Positions 1 to 5,098 of a DNA stretch of 5,098 nt are shown in pieces (the first letter of the stretch is position 1; the number at the start of each line of letters is the position of its first letter). The stretch comes from CALMEH01 sp964548225 (GTDB lineage: Bacteria; Acidobacteriota; Blastocatellia; Pyrinomonadales; Pyrinomonadaceae). The translations under genes and the position numbers were made by a program. The stretch spans positions 1 to 5,098 of the forward strand of contig CAZJQP010000134.1 of NCBI GenBank assembly GCA_964548225.1, read 5' to 3'. Under the pieces are notes generated by a model. It saw only the letters and a list, made by a program, of their open reading frames with translations, made no database searches and was not told where the DNA came from.

Positions 1-745
1 CGCGGTACTTGAGCCACGGACCGGCCATCGTGATTCCTTTGTCAACGCATAAACCTTCGATTTGATGAAACATCGGAACGTGCGTCATATCGGGCGTGTC
101 GCGGCGGAAAACTTTGCCGGGCGCGATAATTCGCAAAGGTGCGCCGCGCCGTTCCATTGCGCGAATTTGAACGGTCGAAGTTTGCGAACGAAGCGCGAAA
201 CCGTCGGTCGTGTAAAAAGTGTCCTGCGATTCACGCGCCGGATGACCTTCGGGAATGTTGAGCGCGTCGAAATTGTAATAATCGGTTTCAATCTCGCGGT
301 CGTCTTCAATCGCGTAGCCCATCGAAACGAAAATGTCTTCAATCTGCTGACGCAAAATCGTCAAAAGATGCAAATGACCGACACGCGGACGATTTCCGGG
401 CAAAGTTACGTCCAATCTTTCGCGCTCGGTTTTGGCTTCCGAAATGTAATTTTTCAGACTCGTTTCGGCTTCCGTTATCTTTTCGACGATTTTCTTTTCA
501 ACCGATTGAACAAACTGCCCGAACGCGCCGCGTTCTTCGGGCGCGACTCGTCCGATGAGTTTCTTCGCGTCGGCAATTTGCGATTTTTTGCCCGTGTGTT
601 TCGTCTTAAATTCGCCTATTTCGCGCTGAAGGTTTTCAGCCGCCGACAAACTCAAACTGTGTAATTTATTGCGTAAATCAACAAAGCGTCCGAATTCATT
701 TTCAAATGATTCGCGTATTTTTTCTATTTGCTCTTTTGCTTCCAT
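1..745 (-). CDS. pheS: Phenylalanine--tRNA ligase alpha subunit, 5' part (truncated by window edge)
   Basis: The catalytic chain of the (alpha-beta)2 class II synthetase charges tRNA-Phe in the cytoplasm. About 248 codons of a usual ~340-350 are present, from the ATG at 745-743. Residues 1 to about 100 form the helical, tRNA-binding coiled-coil arm. The catalytic domain starts near LPGNRP (115-120) and continues with YYNFDALNIPEGHPARESQD and TFYTTDG (to about 181) and the motif 2 region GKVFRRDTPDMTHVPMFHQ (from 210). Motif 3 and the C-terminal end are outside. There is no clear Shine-Dalgarno sequence; the ATG follows a U-rich stretch behind the repeat hairpin. The last ~20 nt at the window edge give MAGPWLKYR, where relatives read roughly M-A-x-L-K-G-T, so that end may be erroneous. 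pheT would be expected next. Confidence 0.95.
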   Translation of the reverse strand, partial: MEAKEQIEKIRESFENEFGRFVDLRNKLHSLSLSAAENLQREIGEFKTKHTGKKSQIADAKKLIGRVAPEERGAFGQFVQSVEKKIVEKITEAETSLKNYISEAKTERERLDVTLPGNRPRVGHLHLLTILRQQIEDIFVSMGYAIEDDREIETDYYNFDALNIPEGHPARESQDTFYTTDGFALRSQTSTVQIRAMERRGAPLRIIAPGKVFRRDTPDMTHVPMFHQIEGLCVDKGITMAGPWLKYR

Positions 746-826
746 AAAAATAAAACCACAGATTAACACAGATTAACACAGATTTTTTGATAAATTATCT
801 GTGCTTATCGATGTCAATCTGTGGTT
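746..826 (-). terminator. Terminator- or attenuator-like hairpin before pheS
   Basis: In the transcript, AACCACAGATT pairs with AATCTGTGGTT and is followed immediately by TTATTTTT before the pheS ATG. This is the outline of an intrinsic terminator with an unusually long (51-nt) loop that contains its own 7-bp stem. It might lower read-through from the ribosomal genes into pheS. I found no leader peptide rich in Phe codons, so it is not the classical E. coli pheST attenuator. The stem is only moderately GC-rich and may simply be a by-product of the repeat. Confidence 0.25.
754..826. repeat. Tandem and inverted repeat (CACAGATTAA type) between rplT and pheS
   Basis: Plus-strand CACAGATTAA occurs at 757-766 and 767-776, followed by a partial third copy CACAGAT at 777-783. 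Facing it, ATCTGTG (797-803) and AATCTGTGGTT (816-826) are inverted copies. 754-764 pairs perfectly with 816-826 (11 bp), and 777-783 with 797-803 (7 bp). The array can form a nested hairpin and takes up most of the 97-nt spacer. The unit looks like the short intergenic repeats scattered through some environmental bacterial genomes, but dispersal cannot be judged from one window. Confidence 0.8.
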
Positions 827-829
827 AGA

Positions 830-838
830 ATTATATCA
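830..838 (-). promoter_or_regulatory. Candidate extended -10 promoter before pheS
   Basis: The minus strand reads TGATATAAT at 838-830, a perfect TATAAT hexamer preceded by the TG of an extended -10 element, just after the rplT stop. No good -35 hexamer sits 16-18 nt upstream, which extended -10 promoters tolerate. Initiation would fall around 824-822, inside the first arm of the inverted repeat. The site could give pheS transcription independent of the ribosomal genes. In an AT-rich spacer such a match can arise by chance, and it assumes a standard housekeeping sigma factor. Confidence 0.35.
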
Positions 839-842
839 AAAA

Positions 843-1214
843 CTAAGCTGTTGCTTGATTGCTGATTGCGTCTTTCGCTTGTCCGGCGAGAGTTGCAAAA
901 GTTTCGGGTTGTTTGACCGCTAAATCGGCGAGAACTTTGCGGTCGAGTTCAACGCCCGCAAGTTTTAAGCCGTGCATAAATTGAGAATATTTCATCTCGT
1001 TCAGACGGCACGCCGCGTTGATGCGGACAATCCAAAGTTTTCTAAAATCTCGTTTTTTCAGCTTTCTGCCCGTGTAGGCAAAGTTTAATGCGCGTTCGAC
1101 GGATTCTTTTGCCGAACGATAAAGTTTCGATTTCGTTCCACGATAGCCTTTGGCTAAGGCTAATATCTTTTTGCGCTTTTCGGTGCGCTTATTTCCACGT
1201 TTTGCTCTTGGCAT
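843..1214 (-). CDS. rplT: Large ribosomal subunit protein bL20
   Basis: The 123-residue basic protein is needed early in 50S assembly, where it binds 23S rRNA. It begins MPRAKRGNKRTEKRKKIL, continues with AKGYRGTKSKLYRSAKESV (about 22-40), and carries the conserved globular-domain segments RDFRKLWIVRINAACR (about 55-70) and YSQFMHGLKLAGVELDRKVLADLA (about 76-99). Length is close to the usual ~118. The ATG has a strong AAGGAGT site 6 nt upstream. In several bacteria bL20 represses its own operon by binding the mRNA. No recognisable bL20-binding pseudoknot is apparent by eye, although the AT-rich hairpin lies directly upstream. The TAG stop is followed by the 97-nt repeat-filled gap before pheS. 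Confidence 0.97.
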   Translation of the reverse strand: MPRAKRGNKRTEKRKKILALAKGYRGTKSKLYRSAKESVERALNFAYTGRKLKKRDFRKLWIVRINAACRLNEMKYSQFMHGLKLAGVELDRKVLADLAVKQPETFATLAGQAKDAISNQATA

Positions 1215-1235
1215 TTTTTCACTCCTTCATCGTGT

Positions 1236-1298
1236 AATTAAAAATTAAAAATGCAAAATGTAAAATTTCGGAATTTTTAATTTTTAATTTTTAATTTA
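1236..1298. repeat. AT-rich heptamer palindrome between rpmI and rplT
   Basis: Plus-strand 1236-1270 divides into 7-nt units AATTAAA, AATTAAA, AATGCAA, AATGTAA, AATTTCG. It is followed at 1273-1293 by three copies of ATTTTTA and a partial fourth running into the rpmI stop. The 17 nt at 1236-1252 are exactly the reverse complement of 1273-1289, and also of 1280-1296, so a hairpin can form in two registers around a ~20-27-nt loop. The stems contain only A and T. The structure fills most of the 81-nt gap. The rplT ribosome binding site (AAGGAGT, 1227-1221) lies just outside it and stays accessible. It has no coding potential and does not look like a GC-rich terminator. Confidence 0.75.
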
Positions 1299-1499
1299 GT
1301 CCCGTCCGTATGGCAACATTTTTTCGACACGTTTTTGGTCGCCTTCGGAAACTAACGTATCAATATCGAGATTACGTTTACGTTTATTGGTTTTTTTCGT
1401 CAAAATATGACGTGCGTGGCTGTGTCCGCGTTTGAATTTGCCCGATGCTGTCGAGCGAAAACGCTTTGCCGCGCCTTTATGTGTTTTAAGTTTTGGCAT
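1296..1499 (-). CDS. rpmI: Large ribosomal subunit protein bL35
   Basis: A 67-residue, very basic protein beginning MPKLKTHKGAAKRF, with the family features SGKFKRGHSHARHILTKK in the middle and the terminal KMLPYGRD-type end; typical bL35 is about 65 residues. It binds 23S rRNA in the 50S subunit. An AGGAAGG ribosome binding site at 1511-1505 sits 5 nt before the ATG and lies in the 17-nt gap behind the peptidase stop, so the two genes probably share a transcript. The TAA stop (1298-1296) is the very edge of the AT-rich heptamer repeat that separates it from rplT, so the repeat abuts the coding region without altering the protein end. bL35 and bL20 normally sit side by side, as here. Confidence 0.97.
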   Translation of the reverse strand: MPKLKTHKGAAKRFRSTASGKFKRGHSHARHILTKKTNKRKRNLDIDTLVSEGDQKRVEKMLPYGRD

Positions 1500-1516
1500 T
1501 TTTACCTTCCTATTAT

Positions 1517-2386
1517 TTATTTATCTAATTTACGAATCGCTTGTTCGACAACCGGCAAAGCCTTAGCGACTGCGTTCGCATCTATTTTGTCCGCCGTATC
1601 GTTATTGCTGTGTATAATTTGCAAAACTTTCGGCAACTCTTTAGGTGTTTCACCATTAAAAGCCTTTAATAAATTCGGAATTTCATCGCCGTTAATTAGA
1701 CTAAATGAATAAGTTTCCGTCTTTGTTTCGGCAAATGTCAGATGGTCGCTTGGCGGATATTGCTTGCCGATAACTACTTTGATATTTGCGCTTTTTGCGG
1801 TTTCATCAACCGCTTTTGTAAAAATTGTTCCTTCTTTTTGCGTCCAAAGCCAGAGCGTATCGCCGTAGCCGAAAACGTCAAAATTGATATAAATCGCGGG
1901 AAGTTCGCTTTCCGTTCGCGCTTTGATATATTCACGCGAACCGACAAGACCGATCTCTTCAAAATCCCAAAATGCGACTTTCAAAGAATAATTTTGGAGC
2001 GGATTTGCCTTAAAAGCCTTCAAAAGTTCTAAAATTCCCGCTGAACCCGAAGCATTATCAACTGCACCGTTTCCTTTTGAAACTCTGTCGTAATGCGCTC
2101 CGAGCATAATCGTTTTCGTAGCTTTCGGATTCGGAATTTCAGCGATAATATTCCAGCCACGCATTTCTGCACCATCTCTGCGACCTTTTACCGTAAAAGG
2201 CTCATAAGTAAATTTTACACCGATTTTTTCCAATTCTTCGCGTATTTGTGCGCCGCGCTCATACGAATTTGCGCCAACCGTAATTTCGTTGATGCTTTTC
2301 GTAAAGTTTTCGGCAATATTCTGCCCGAACGCCATCGAAGCGAAGAGCAAAACTAGCGCAAATGATTGAAATTTCCTAATCAACAT
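1517..2386 (-). CDS. Secreted M28-family zinc peptidase
   Basis: The 289-residue protein begins with a signal peptide (MLIRK, hydrophobic segment about 8-20, likely cleavage near AFG-Q at 21/22) and no lipobox cysteine, so it should be exported. The rest is a single M28 (aminopeptidase/glutaminyl-cyclase-like) domain with an apparently intact co-catalytic two-zinc site: His98 (GAHYD), bridging Asp110 (GAVDNASGSAG), Glu143-Glu144 (DFEEIGLVGS; general base and zinc ligand), Asp170 (INFDVFG) and His259 (IIHSNNDT), plus PSDH at 212-215. Most members cleave N-terminal residues from peptides; the substrate here cannot be told. The ATG at 2386 follows the infC stop by 4 nt with only a weak GGAAAA site, suggesting translational coupling. 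An upstream in-frame start at 2464 would overlap infC and bury the signal peptide. rpmI follows after 17 nt. Confidence 0.9.
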   Translation of the reverse strand: MLIRKFQSFALVLLFASMAFGQNIAENFTKSINEITVGANSYERGAQIREELEKIGVKFTYEPFTVKGRRDGAEMRGWNIIAEIPNPKATKTIMLGAHYDRVSKGNGAVDNASGSAGILELLKAFKANPLQNYSLKVAFWDFEEIGLVGSREYIKARTESELPAIYINFDVFGYGDTLWLWTQKEGTIFTKAVDETAKSANIKVVIGKQYPPSDHLTFAETKTETYSFSLINGDEIPNLLKAFNGETPKELPKVLQIIHSNNDTADKIDANAVAKALPVVEQAIRKLDK

Positions 2387-2390
2387 AAAA

Positions 2391-2948
2391 TTATTTTCCG
2401 GTTTTCTTCGGCACGAAAATGGCAAACATTTGATAACCTTCCATTTTCGGTGCAACTTCGACATCGGCTAAATCGGCTAAATCGTCCCGCAATTTTGCAA
2501 GGATTTTTGCGCCGAGTTCTCGGTGCGACATTTCGCGTCCACGAAAAGCGATTGTCGCACGAACTTTGTCGCCGTCAGCAATCCAATCACGGGCGCGTTC
2601 TTTGCGATAACTGTAATCGTGGTCATCAGTTGCCGGACGAAATTTGATTTCTTTAACGGTTGTCGTAACCTGCTTTTTCTTGGCTTCGTGCGCTTTTTTC
2701 TTTTCTTCGTAAAGAAATTTTCCGTAATCAATAATACGGCAAACAGGCGGTTTAGCATTGGCAGCGATTTCAACTAAATCTTTGCCTTCCTCACGCGCCC
2801 GCTGAATAGCATCTCGCGTGTCCATTACGCCAATTTGTTCGCCGTCTTCCGATATTACGCGCACGGACGGCACTCGGATTCGTTCGTTTGTCCGATGCAA
2901 TGGACCGCGATGACGAATGGGACGGTTTTTATTAAATCTGTTAGCGAT
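2391..2948 (-). CDS. infC: Translation initiation factor IF-3
   Basis: IF-3 binds the 30S subunit, prevents premature 50S joining and checks the start codon and initiator tRNA. From the AUC start the protein is 185 residues, in the normal family range, with a short basic extension (NRFNKNRPIRHRGP) before the conserved N-domain at about 20-85. That domain carries the family signature KPPVCRIIDYGKF at about 66-78. A lysine-rich linker helix (about 80-93) leads to the C-domain, starting with KEIKFRP at about 99-105 and containing RGREMSHRELG near 136-146 and the closing MEGYQMFAIFVPKK. Starting at the TTG at 2900 would give 169 residues, drop the basic extension and have no ribosome binding site. 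The TAA stop lies 4 nt before the peptidase ATG. The AUC start implies autoregulation by IF-3. Confidence 0.96.
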   Translation of the reverse strand: MANRFNKNRPIRHRGPLHRTNERIRVPSVRVISEDGEQIGVMDTRDAIQRAREEGKDLVEIAANAKPPVCRIIDYGKFLYEEKKKAHEAKKKQVTTTVKEIKFRPATDDHDYSYRKERARDWIADGDKVRATIAFRGREMSHRELGAKILAKLRDDLADLADVEVAPKMEGYQMFAIFVPKKTGK

Positions 2949-2960
2949 AAATTTCTCCTT
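2946..2960 (-). promoter_or_regulatory. Ribosome binding site and AUC start codon of infC
   Basis: The minus strand reads AAGGAG (2960-2955), six bases, then ATC at 2948-2946, in frame with IF-3. An in-frame TAA lies just upstream at 2966-2964, and no ATG or GTG occurs in frame between that stop and the TTG at 2900. The strong, well-spaced Shine-Dalgarno sequence therefore points to ATC as the initiator. Non-AUG starts of the AUU/AUC/AUA class are established for infC and underlie IF-3 autoregulation in E. coli, where the codon is AUU: IF-3 rejects such starts, so translation rises only when IF-3 is scarce. Confidence 0.8.
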
Positions 2961-2970
2961 ATTTTATTGT

Positions 2971-4944
2971 TTAGCCATTTGAAATGGCTCGTGTTTCTTT
3001 CAGAAGTTTTGCCATTTCAATAAATTCCACAAGCGTCATCTGTCCGATGTCGCCTTTCACCTTTTCACGAACCGCAATTTTATTTTCTTCGAGTTCTTTG
3101 TCGCCGAGGACAAGCATAAAAGGAACTTTTTGCAATTGCGCTTCACGAATTTTTGCACCGATTTTGTCTGATTTCAAGTTTGATTCAACTCGAAAACCCG
3201 AATCTTTCAATTCTCTGGCAATTTTTTCGGCGTAATCGTTGGTTCTGTCGGTAATCGGCAGAACTGCGATTTGCACAGGCGCAAGCCAAAATGGAAATGC
3301 TCCGGCGTAATGTTCGATTAAAACACCGAAAAATCTTTCAACTGAACCGAACAGCGCACGATGAACCATTACAGGGCGATGTTTCTGTCCGTCGTCGCCG
3401 ACGAATTCCAATTCAAAGCGTTCGGGCAAATTAAAATCGAACTGCACCGTTGATAATTGCCAGAGCCGACCAATCGAATCTTCAACTTTAATATCAATTT
3501 TCGGACCGTAAAATGCCGCTTCGCCTTCGATTCTTTCGTAGGGAATTTCACGCCGATTCAACGCATTAACCAATGCTTTTTCAGCATTTTCCCAATCCGC
3601 GTCCGAGCCGAGATAACCTTTATTTTCCGCACCGCCGCGCACCGAAAGTTCGACTTTAAATTTCTCAAAACCGAAAGTCTTGAAGACATCGTAAGCAAAA
3701 TCCACGCAATTTCCGACCTCATCTTCAACTTGCCAAGGTGTGCAGAAAATATGTGCATCATCTTGCGTAAATCCCCGAACGCGCATCAAACCGTGCAATG
3801 TTCCGCTCAATTCTGCGCGATAAACTGTTCCCAATTCTGCATATCGAAGCGGCAATTCACGATAAGAGCGCGGATGCGATTTGTAAATTCCGATATGTCC
3901 CGGACAATTCATCGGTTTCAGACGAAATTCGGTTTCCTCGTTCATCCATTCGGGAAGTTTTGTTGGTTCAAAAAGCCCATCGGCGTAATTTTGTTCGTGT
4001 CCCGAAGTTTGCCAAAGTTGACGTTTGGCAATATGAGGCGTGAAAACCATTCCGTAACCGCGTTTTTGCAATTCCTCGCGCAGATAATTTTCCATATCGG
4101 TGCGAATCGCGCCGCCTTTCGGATGCCAAAAGATAAAACCTTGCCCGTAATCTTCCTGAATCGAAAACAAATCGAGTTCTTTTCCAAGTTTTCGATGGTC
4201 GCGTTTTTCGGCTTCTTCACGCTGTTTGAGCCAAGCATCAAGCTCTTCCTGCGAAGCAAATGCAGTTCCGTAAATGCGTTGCATTTGCGGATTTTCCGCG
4301 TCGCCTTTCCAATACGCGCCCGACAAAGCCAGCAACTTAAATGCTTTTAATTTTCCGGTATGTCCGACGTGCGGACCGAGACAAAAATCAATAAACGGCG
4401 AACCGTCAATATAATAAACGCTCGCTTTTTCGGTTTCGACTTTTTCGTCAATCAATTCGCATTTCAACGGTTCTTGGCGGTTTTTGAAAATATCTAAAAC
4501 TTCCGCTTTGACGATTTCATCACGGCGATAAACGAGATTTCGTTTCGCCATTTCTTTCATTTTCTTTTCAATGACAGGCAAATCCGCTTCGGTCAAATGG
4601 CGCGGCGCAATCACGTCATAATAAAAACCGTAACGCGGGTCTTCCATCAACGCCGGACCAACGCCAAGCTGTGTTCCCGGAAACAAATCAAGCACCGCCG
4701 CCGCCAAAAGATGTGCAGTCGAATGGCGCAAAACTTCCAAACCGTCGCGTGTGTCGGTTTGAATCGGTTCGATAGACAAAACTTCGTCCGATTCGTCTAA
4801 ATTTTTAGACAAATCAACTTCTTCGCCGTTCACTTTCGCCGCGATAGTTTTCTTCAAAACATCACGGTCAAACGCCTTAATCGCATCCAAAACGGAAACC
4901 GATTCGGAAAAATCCTTAATATTTTCACCAAATTTTATCTGCAT
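2971..4944 (-). CDS. thrS: Threonine--tRNA ligase (ThrRS)
   Basis: This cytoplasmic class II synthetase activates threonine with ATP and charges tRNA-Thr, clearing mis-charged Ser-tRNA-Thr in its editing domain. The 657 residues match the usual ~640. Visible domains are TGS (about 1-60), the editing/SAD domain (about 70-230) with HSTAH (His74, His78) and CLGPH (Cys188, His192), a catalytic core (about 265-555), and an anticodon-binding domain (about 556-650). The zinc ligands are Cys347 (MNCPGH), His398 (DDAHIF) and His528 (VMVHRALFG). Motif 2 Arg376 (VYRAE) and motif 3 Arg537 (GSVERF) are present, so the enzyme should be both charging- and editing-competent. I chose the ATG at 4944 because MQIKFGENIK starts the TGS domain as in relatives. 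A TTG 20 codons upstream lacks a ribosome binding site and lies in a repeat. The AAGGA site is rather far away (15 nt). infC follows after 22 nt. Confidence 0.97.
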   Translation of the reverse strand: MQIKFGENIKDFSESVSVLDAIKAFDRDVLKKTIAAKVNGEEVDLSKNLDESDEVLSIEPIQTDTRDGLEVLRHSTAHLLAAAVLDLFPGTQLGVGPALMEDPRYGFYYDVIAPRHLTEADLPVIEKKMKEMAKRNLVYRRDEIVKAEVLDIFKNRQEPLKCELIDEKVETEKASVYYIDGSPFIDFCLGPHVGHTGKLKAFKLLALSGAYWKGDAENPQMQRIYGTAFASQEELDAWLKQREEAEKRDHRKLGKELDLFSIQEDYGQGFIFWHPKGGAIRTDMENYLREELQKRGYGMVFTPHIAKRQLWQTSGHEQNYADGLFEPTKLPEWMNEETEFRLKPMNCPGHIGIYKSHPRSYRELPLRYAELGTVYRAELSGTLHGLMRVRGFTQDDAHIFCTPWQVEDEVGNCVDFAYDVFKTFGFEKFKVELSVRGGAENKGYLGSDADWENAEKALVNALNRREIPYERIEGEAAFYGPKIDIKVEDSIGRLWQLSTVQFDFNLPERFELEFVGDDGQKHRPVMVHRALFGSVERFFGVLIEHYAGAFPFWLAPVQIAVLPITDRTNDYAEKIARELKDSGFRVESNLKSDKIGAKIREAQLQKVPFMLVLGDKELEENKIAVREKVKGDIGQMTLVEFIEMAKLLKETRAISNG

Positions 4945-4950
4945 ATCTTT

Positions 4951-5023
4951 GTTAATTGTTCCTTGTAAATTGATTTCGGCAAAGCCGCTTTTCTCAATCT
5001 GCAATTAACTATTAACAATTAAC
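4951..5023 (-). promoter_or_regulatory. Possible thrS leader hairpin next to the ribosome binding site
   Basis: Plus-strand GTTAATTGTT at 4951-4960 is the exact reverse complement of AACAATTAAC at 5014-5023, so the thrS mRNA leader can form a 10-bp stem with a 53-nt loop. A second copy of the 5' arm (8 nt, around 5002-5009) can pair with the same 3' arm. The 3' arm begins at the last base of the best Shine-Dalgarno match, AAGGA at 4964-4960, and ends 6 nt before the ATG. Folding could therefore mask ribosome binding. The stem is AU-rich and weak, and one arm is repeat-derived, so a regulatory role is inference. E. coli thrS is known to be controlled by structured leader RNA upstream of its ribosome binding site, but this is not the same structure. 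Confidence 0.3.
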
Positions 5024-5025
5024 TA
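5002..5025. repeat. Heptamer tandem repeat upstream of thrS
   Basis: On the plus strand the stretch divides into 7-nt units: CAATTAA, CTATTAA, CAATTAA, then CTA. Equivalently, the 10-mer CAATTAACTA occurs at 5002-5011 and again at 5016-5025. It fills most of the leader between the upstream stop codon and thrS. Low complexity alone could explain it, but the exact 7-nt phasing is the same period as the repeat between rpmI and rplT. No target-site duplication or coding content is visible. Confidence 0.6.
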
Positions 5026-5098
5026 CTACTCAAAAAGATTTGATTTGATAACATCGACTTTGACTTTAGCTTCCAAAAAAGCGCGATTAACACGCCAG
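5026..5098 (-). CDS. C-terminal end of an unidentified upstream gene (partial)
   Basis: Reading the minus strand from 5097, 23 sense codons run to a TAG at 5028-5026. The peptide begins WRVNRAFLEAKVKVDVIK and ends SNLFE; it is charged and helix-prone, like a normal protein C-terminus. The 5' part lies outside the window, so neither function nor family can be named. It points the same way as thrS and stops 81 nt before the thrS ATG, so it could be the preceding gene of the same transcript. Another frame (from 5096) is also open here, giving a peptide richer in Ser and Leu that I judge less protein-like. With so few codons this is a tentative call resting only on openness and amino-acid composition. 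Confidence 0.4.
   Translation of the reverse strand, partial: WRVNRAFLEAKVKVDVIKSNLFE

Noticed and set aside
62..664. Long plus-strand open frame of 200 codons opposite pheS
   Set aside because: It lies wholly antisense to PheS, whose catalytic motifs are clear on the minus strand. The predicted protein is rich in Arg, Phe and Asn with no recognisable domain, as expected for a shadow frame.
746..842. CRISPR-like array because of repeated CACAGATTAA units
   Set aside because: Units are 10 nt, contiguous and without spacers, and the copies face each other; there are no cas genes nearby.
2387..2464. N-terminal extension of the M28 peptidase starting at 2464
   Set aside because: It would overlap the end of infC by 74 nt and place 26 basic residues before an otherwise ordinary signal peptide. 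The ATG at 2386 directly precedes the signal peptide and follows the infC stop by 4 nt.
3457..4350. Plus-strand open frame of 297 codons opposite thrS
   Set aside because: It is fully antisense to the conserved ThrRS core, has a low-complexity Phe/Arg/Ile-rich composition and no family motif; a shadow of the codon bias of thrS.
4977..4987. CGGCAAAGCCG hairpin in the thrS leader as a terminator
   Set aside because: The stem is only 4 bp with a 3-nt loop and is not followed by a U-run.
4945..5004. TTG start of thrS at 5004
   Set aside because: It adds 20 residues before the normal TGS-domain start, has no Shine-Dalgarno sequence and begins inside the heptamer repeat.
5005..5060. Sigma-70 promoter for thrS (TTGAGT with a TTAATA-like box)
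   Set aside because: Spacing and -10 match are poor and the hexamers are made by the TTAATTG/TTAATAG repeat itself, so the resemblance is not informative.

Overview
The window is a housekeeping translation gene cluster. Every supported gene is on the minus strand, so it is read from the right end (5098) to the left end (1). In order of transcription it holds: the last codons of an unidentified gene, threonyl-tRNA synthetase (thrS), translation initiation factor IF-3 (infC), a secreted M28-family zinc peptidase, ribosomal protein bL35 (rpmI), ribosomal protein bL20 (rplT), and the first ~248 codons of the phenylalanyl-tRNA synthetase alpha chain (pheS), cut by the window edge. The order thrS-infC-rpmI-rplT-pheS is conserved in many bacteria. 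The exported peptidase between infC and rpmI is the unusual passenger.

The organism is a bacterium of moderate-to-low GC with good AAGGAG-type ribosome binding sites. The IF-3 N-terminus, the exported peptidase and the TTAA-containing intergenic repeats would fit an environmental, diderm-type lineage. Acidobacteriota (Blastocatellia-like) is my best guess from general protein flavour, but this is weak inference and no phylogenetic marker was compared.

Layout: 5026-5098 is the tail of an upstream gene. 4945-5025 is the thrS leader, with a heptamer repeat and a 10-bp inverted repeat touching the ribosome binding site. 2971-4944 is thrS. 2391-2948 is infC, which almost certainly starts at a non-canonical AUC codon. 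1517-2386 is the peptidase, starting 4 nt after infC. 1296-1499 is rpmI. 1215-1295 is a spacer filled by an AT-only heptamer palindrome. 843-1214 is rplT. 746-842 is a spacer filled by a 10-nt tandem/inverted repeat, with an extended -10-like box and a terminator-like hairpin. 1-745 is pheS, whose last ~20 nt at the window edge do not match the family.

The tight spacing from thrS to rpmI (22, 4 and 17 nt) suggests one transcript; rplT and pheS follow after larger repeat-filled gaps (81 and 97 nt). The products act together in translation: two tRNA-charging enzymes, an initiation factor and two large-subunit proteins that help assemble the 50S particle. I see no mobile element, CRISPR array, tRNA or rRNA, and no plus-strand gene. 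The observations most worth following are the AUC start of infC, the peptidase insertion and the structured repeats that occupy the spacers.
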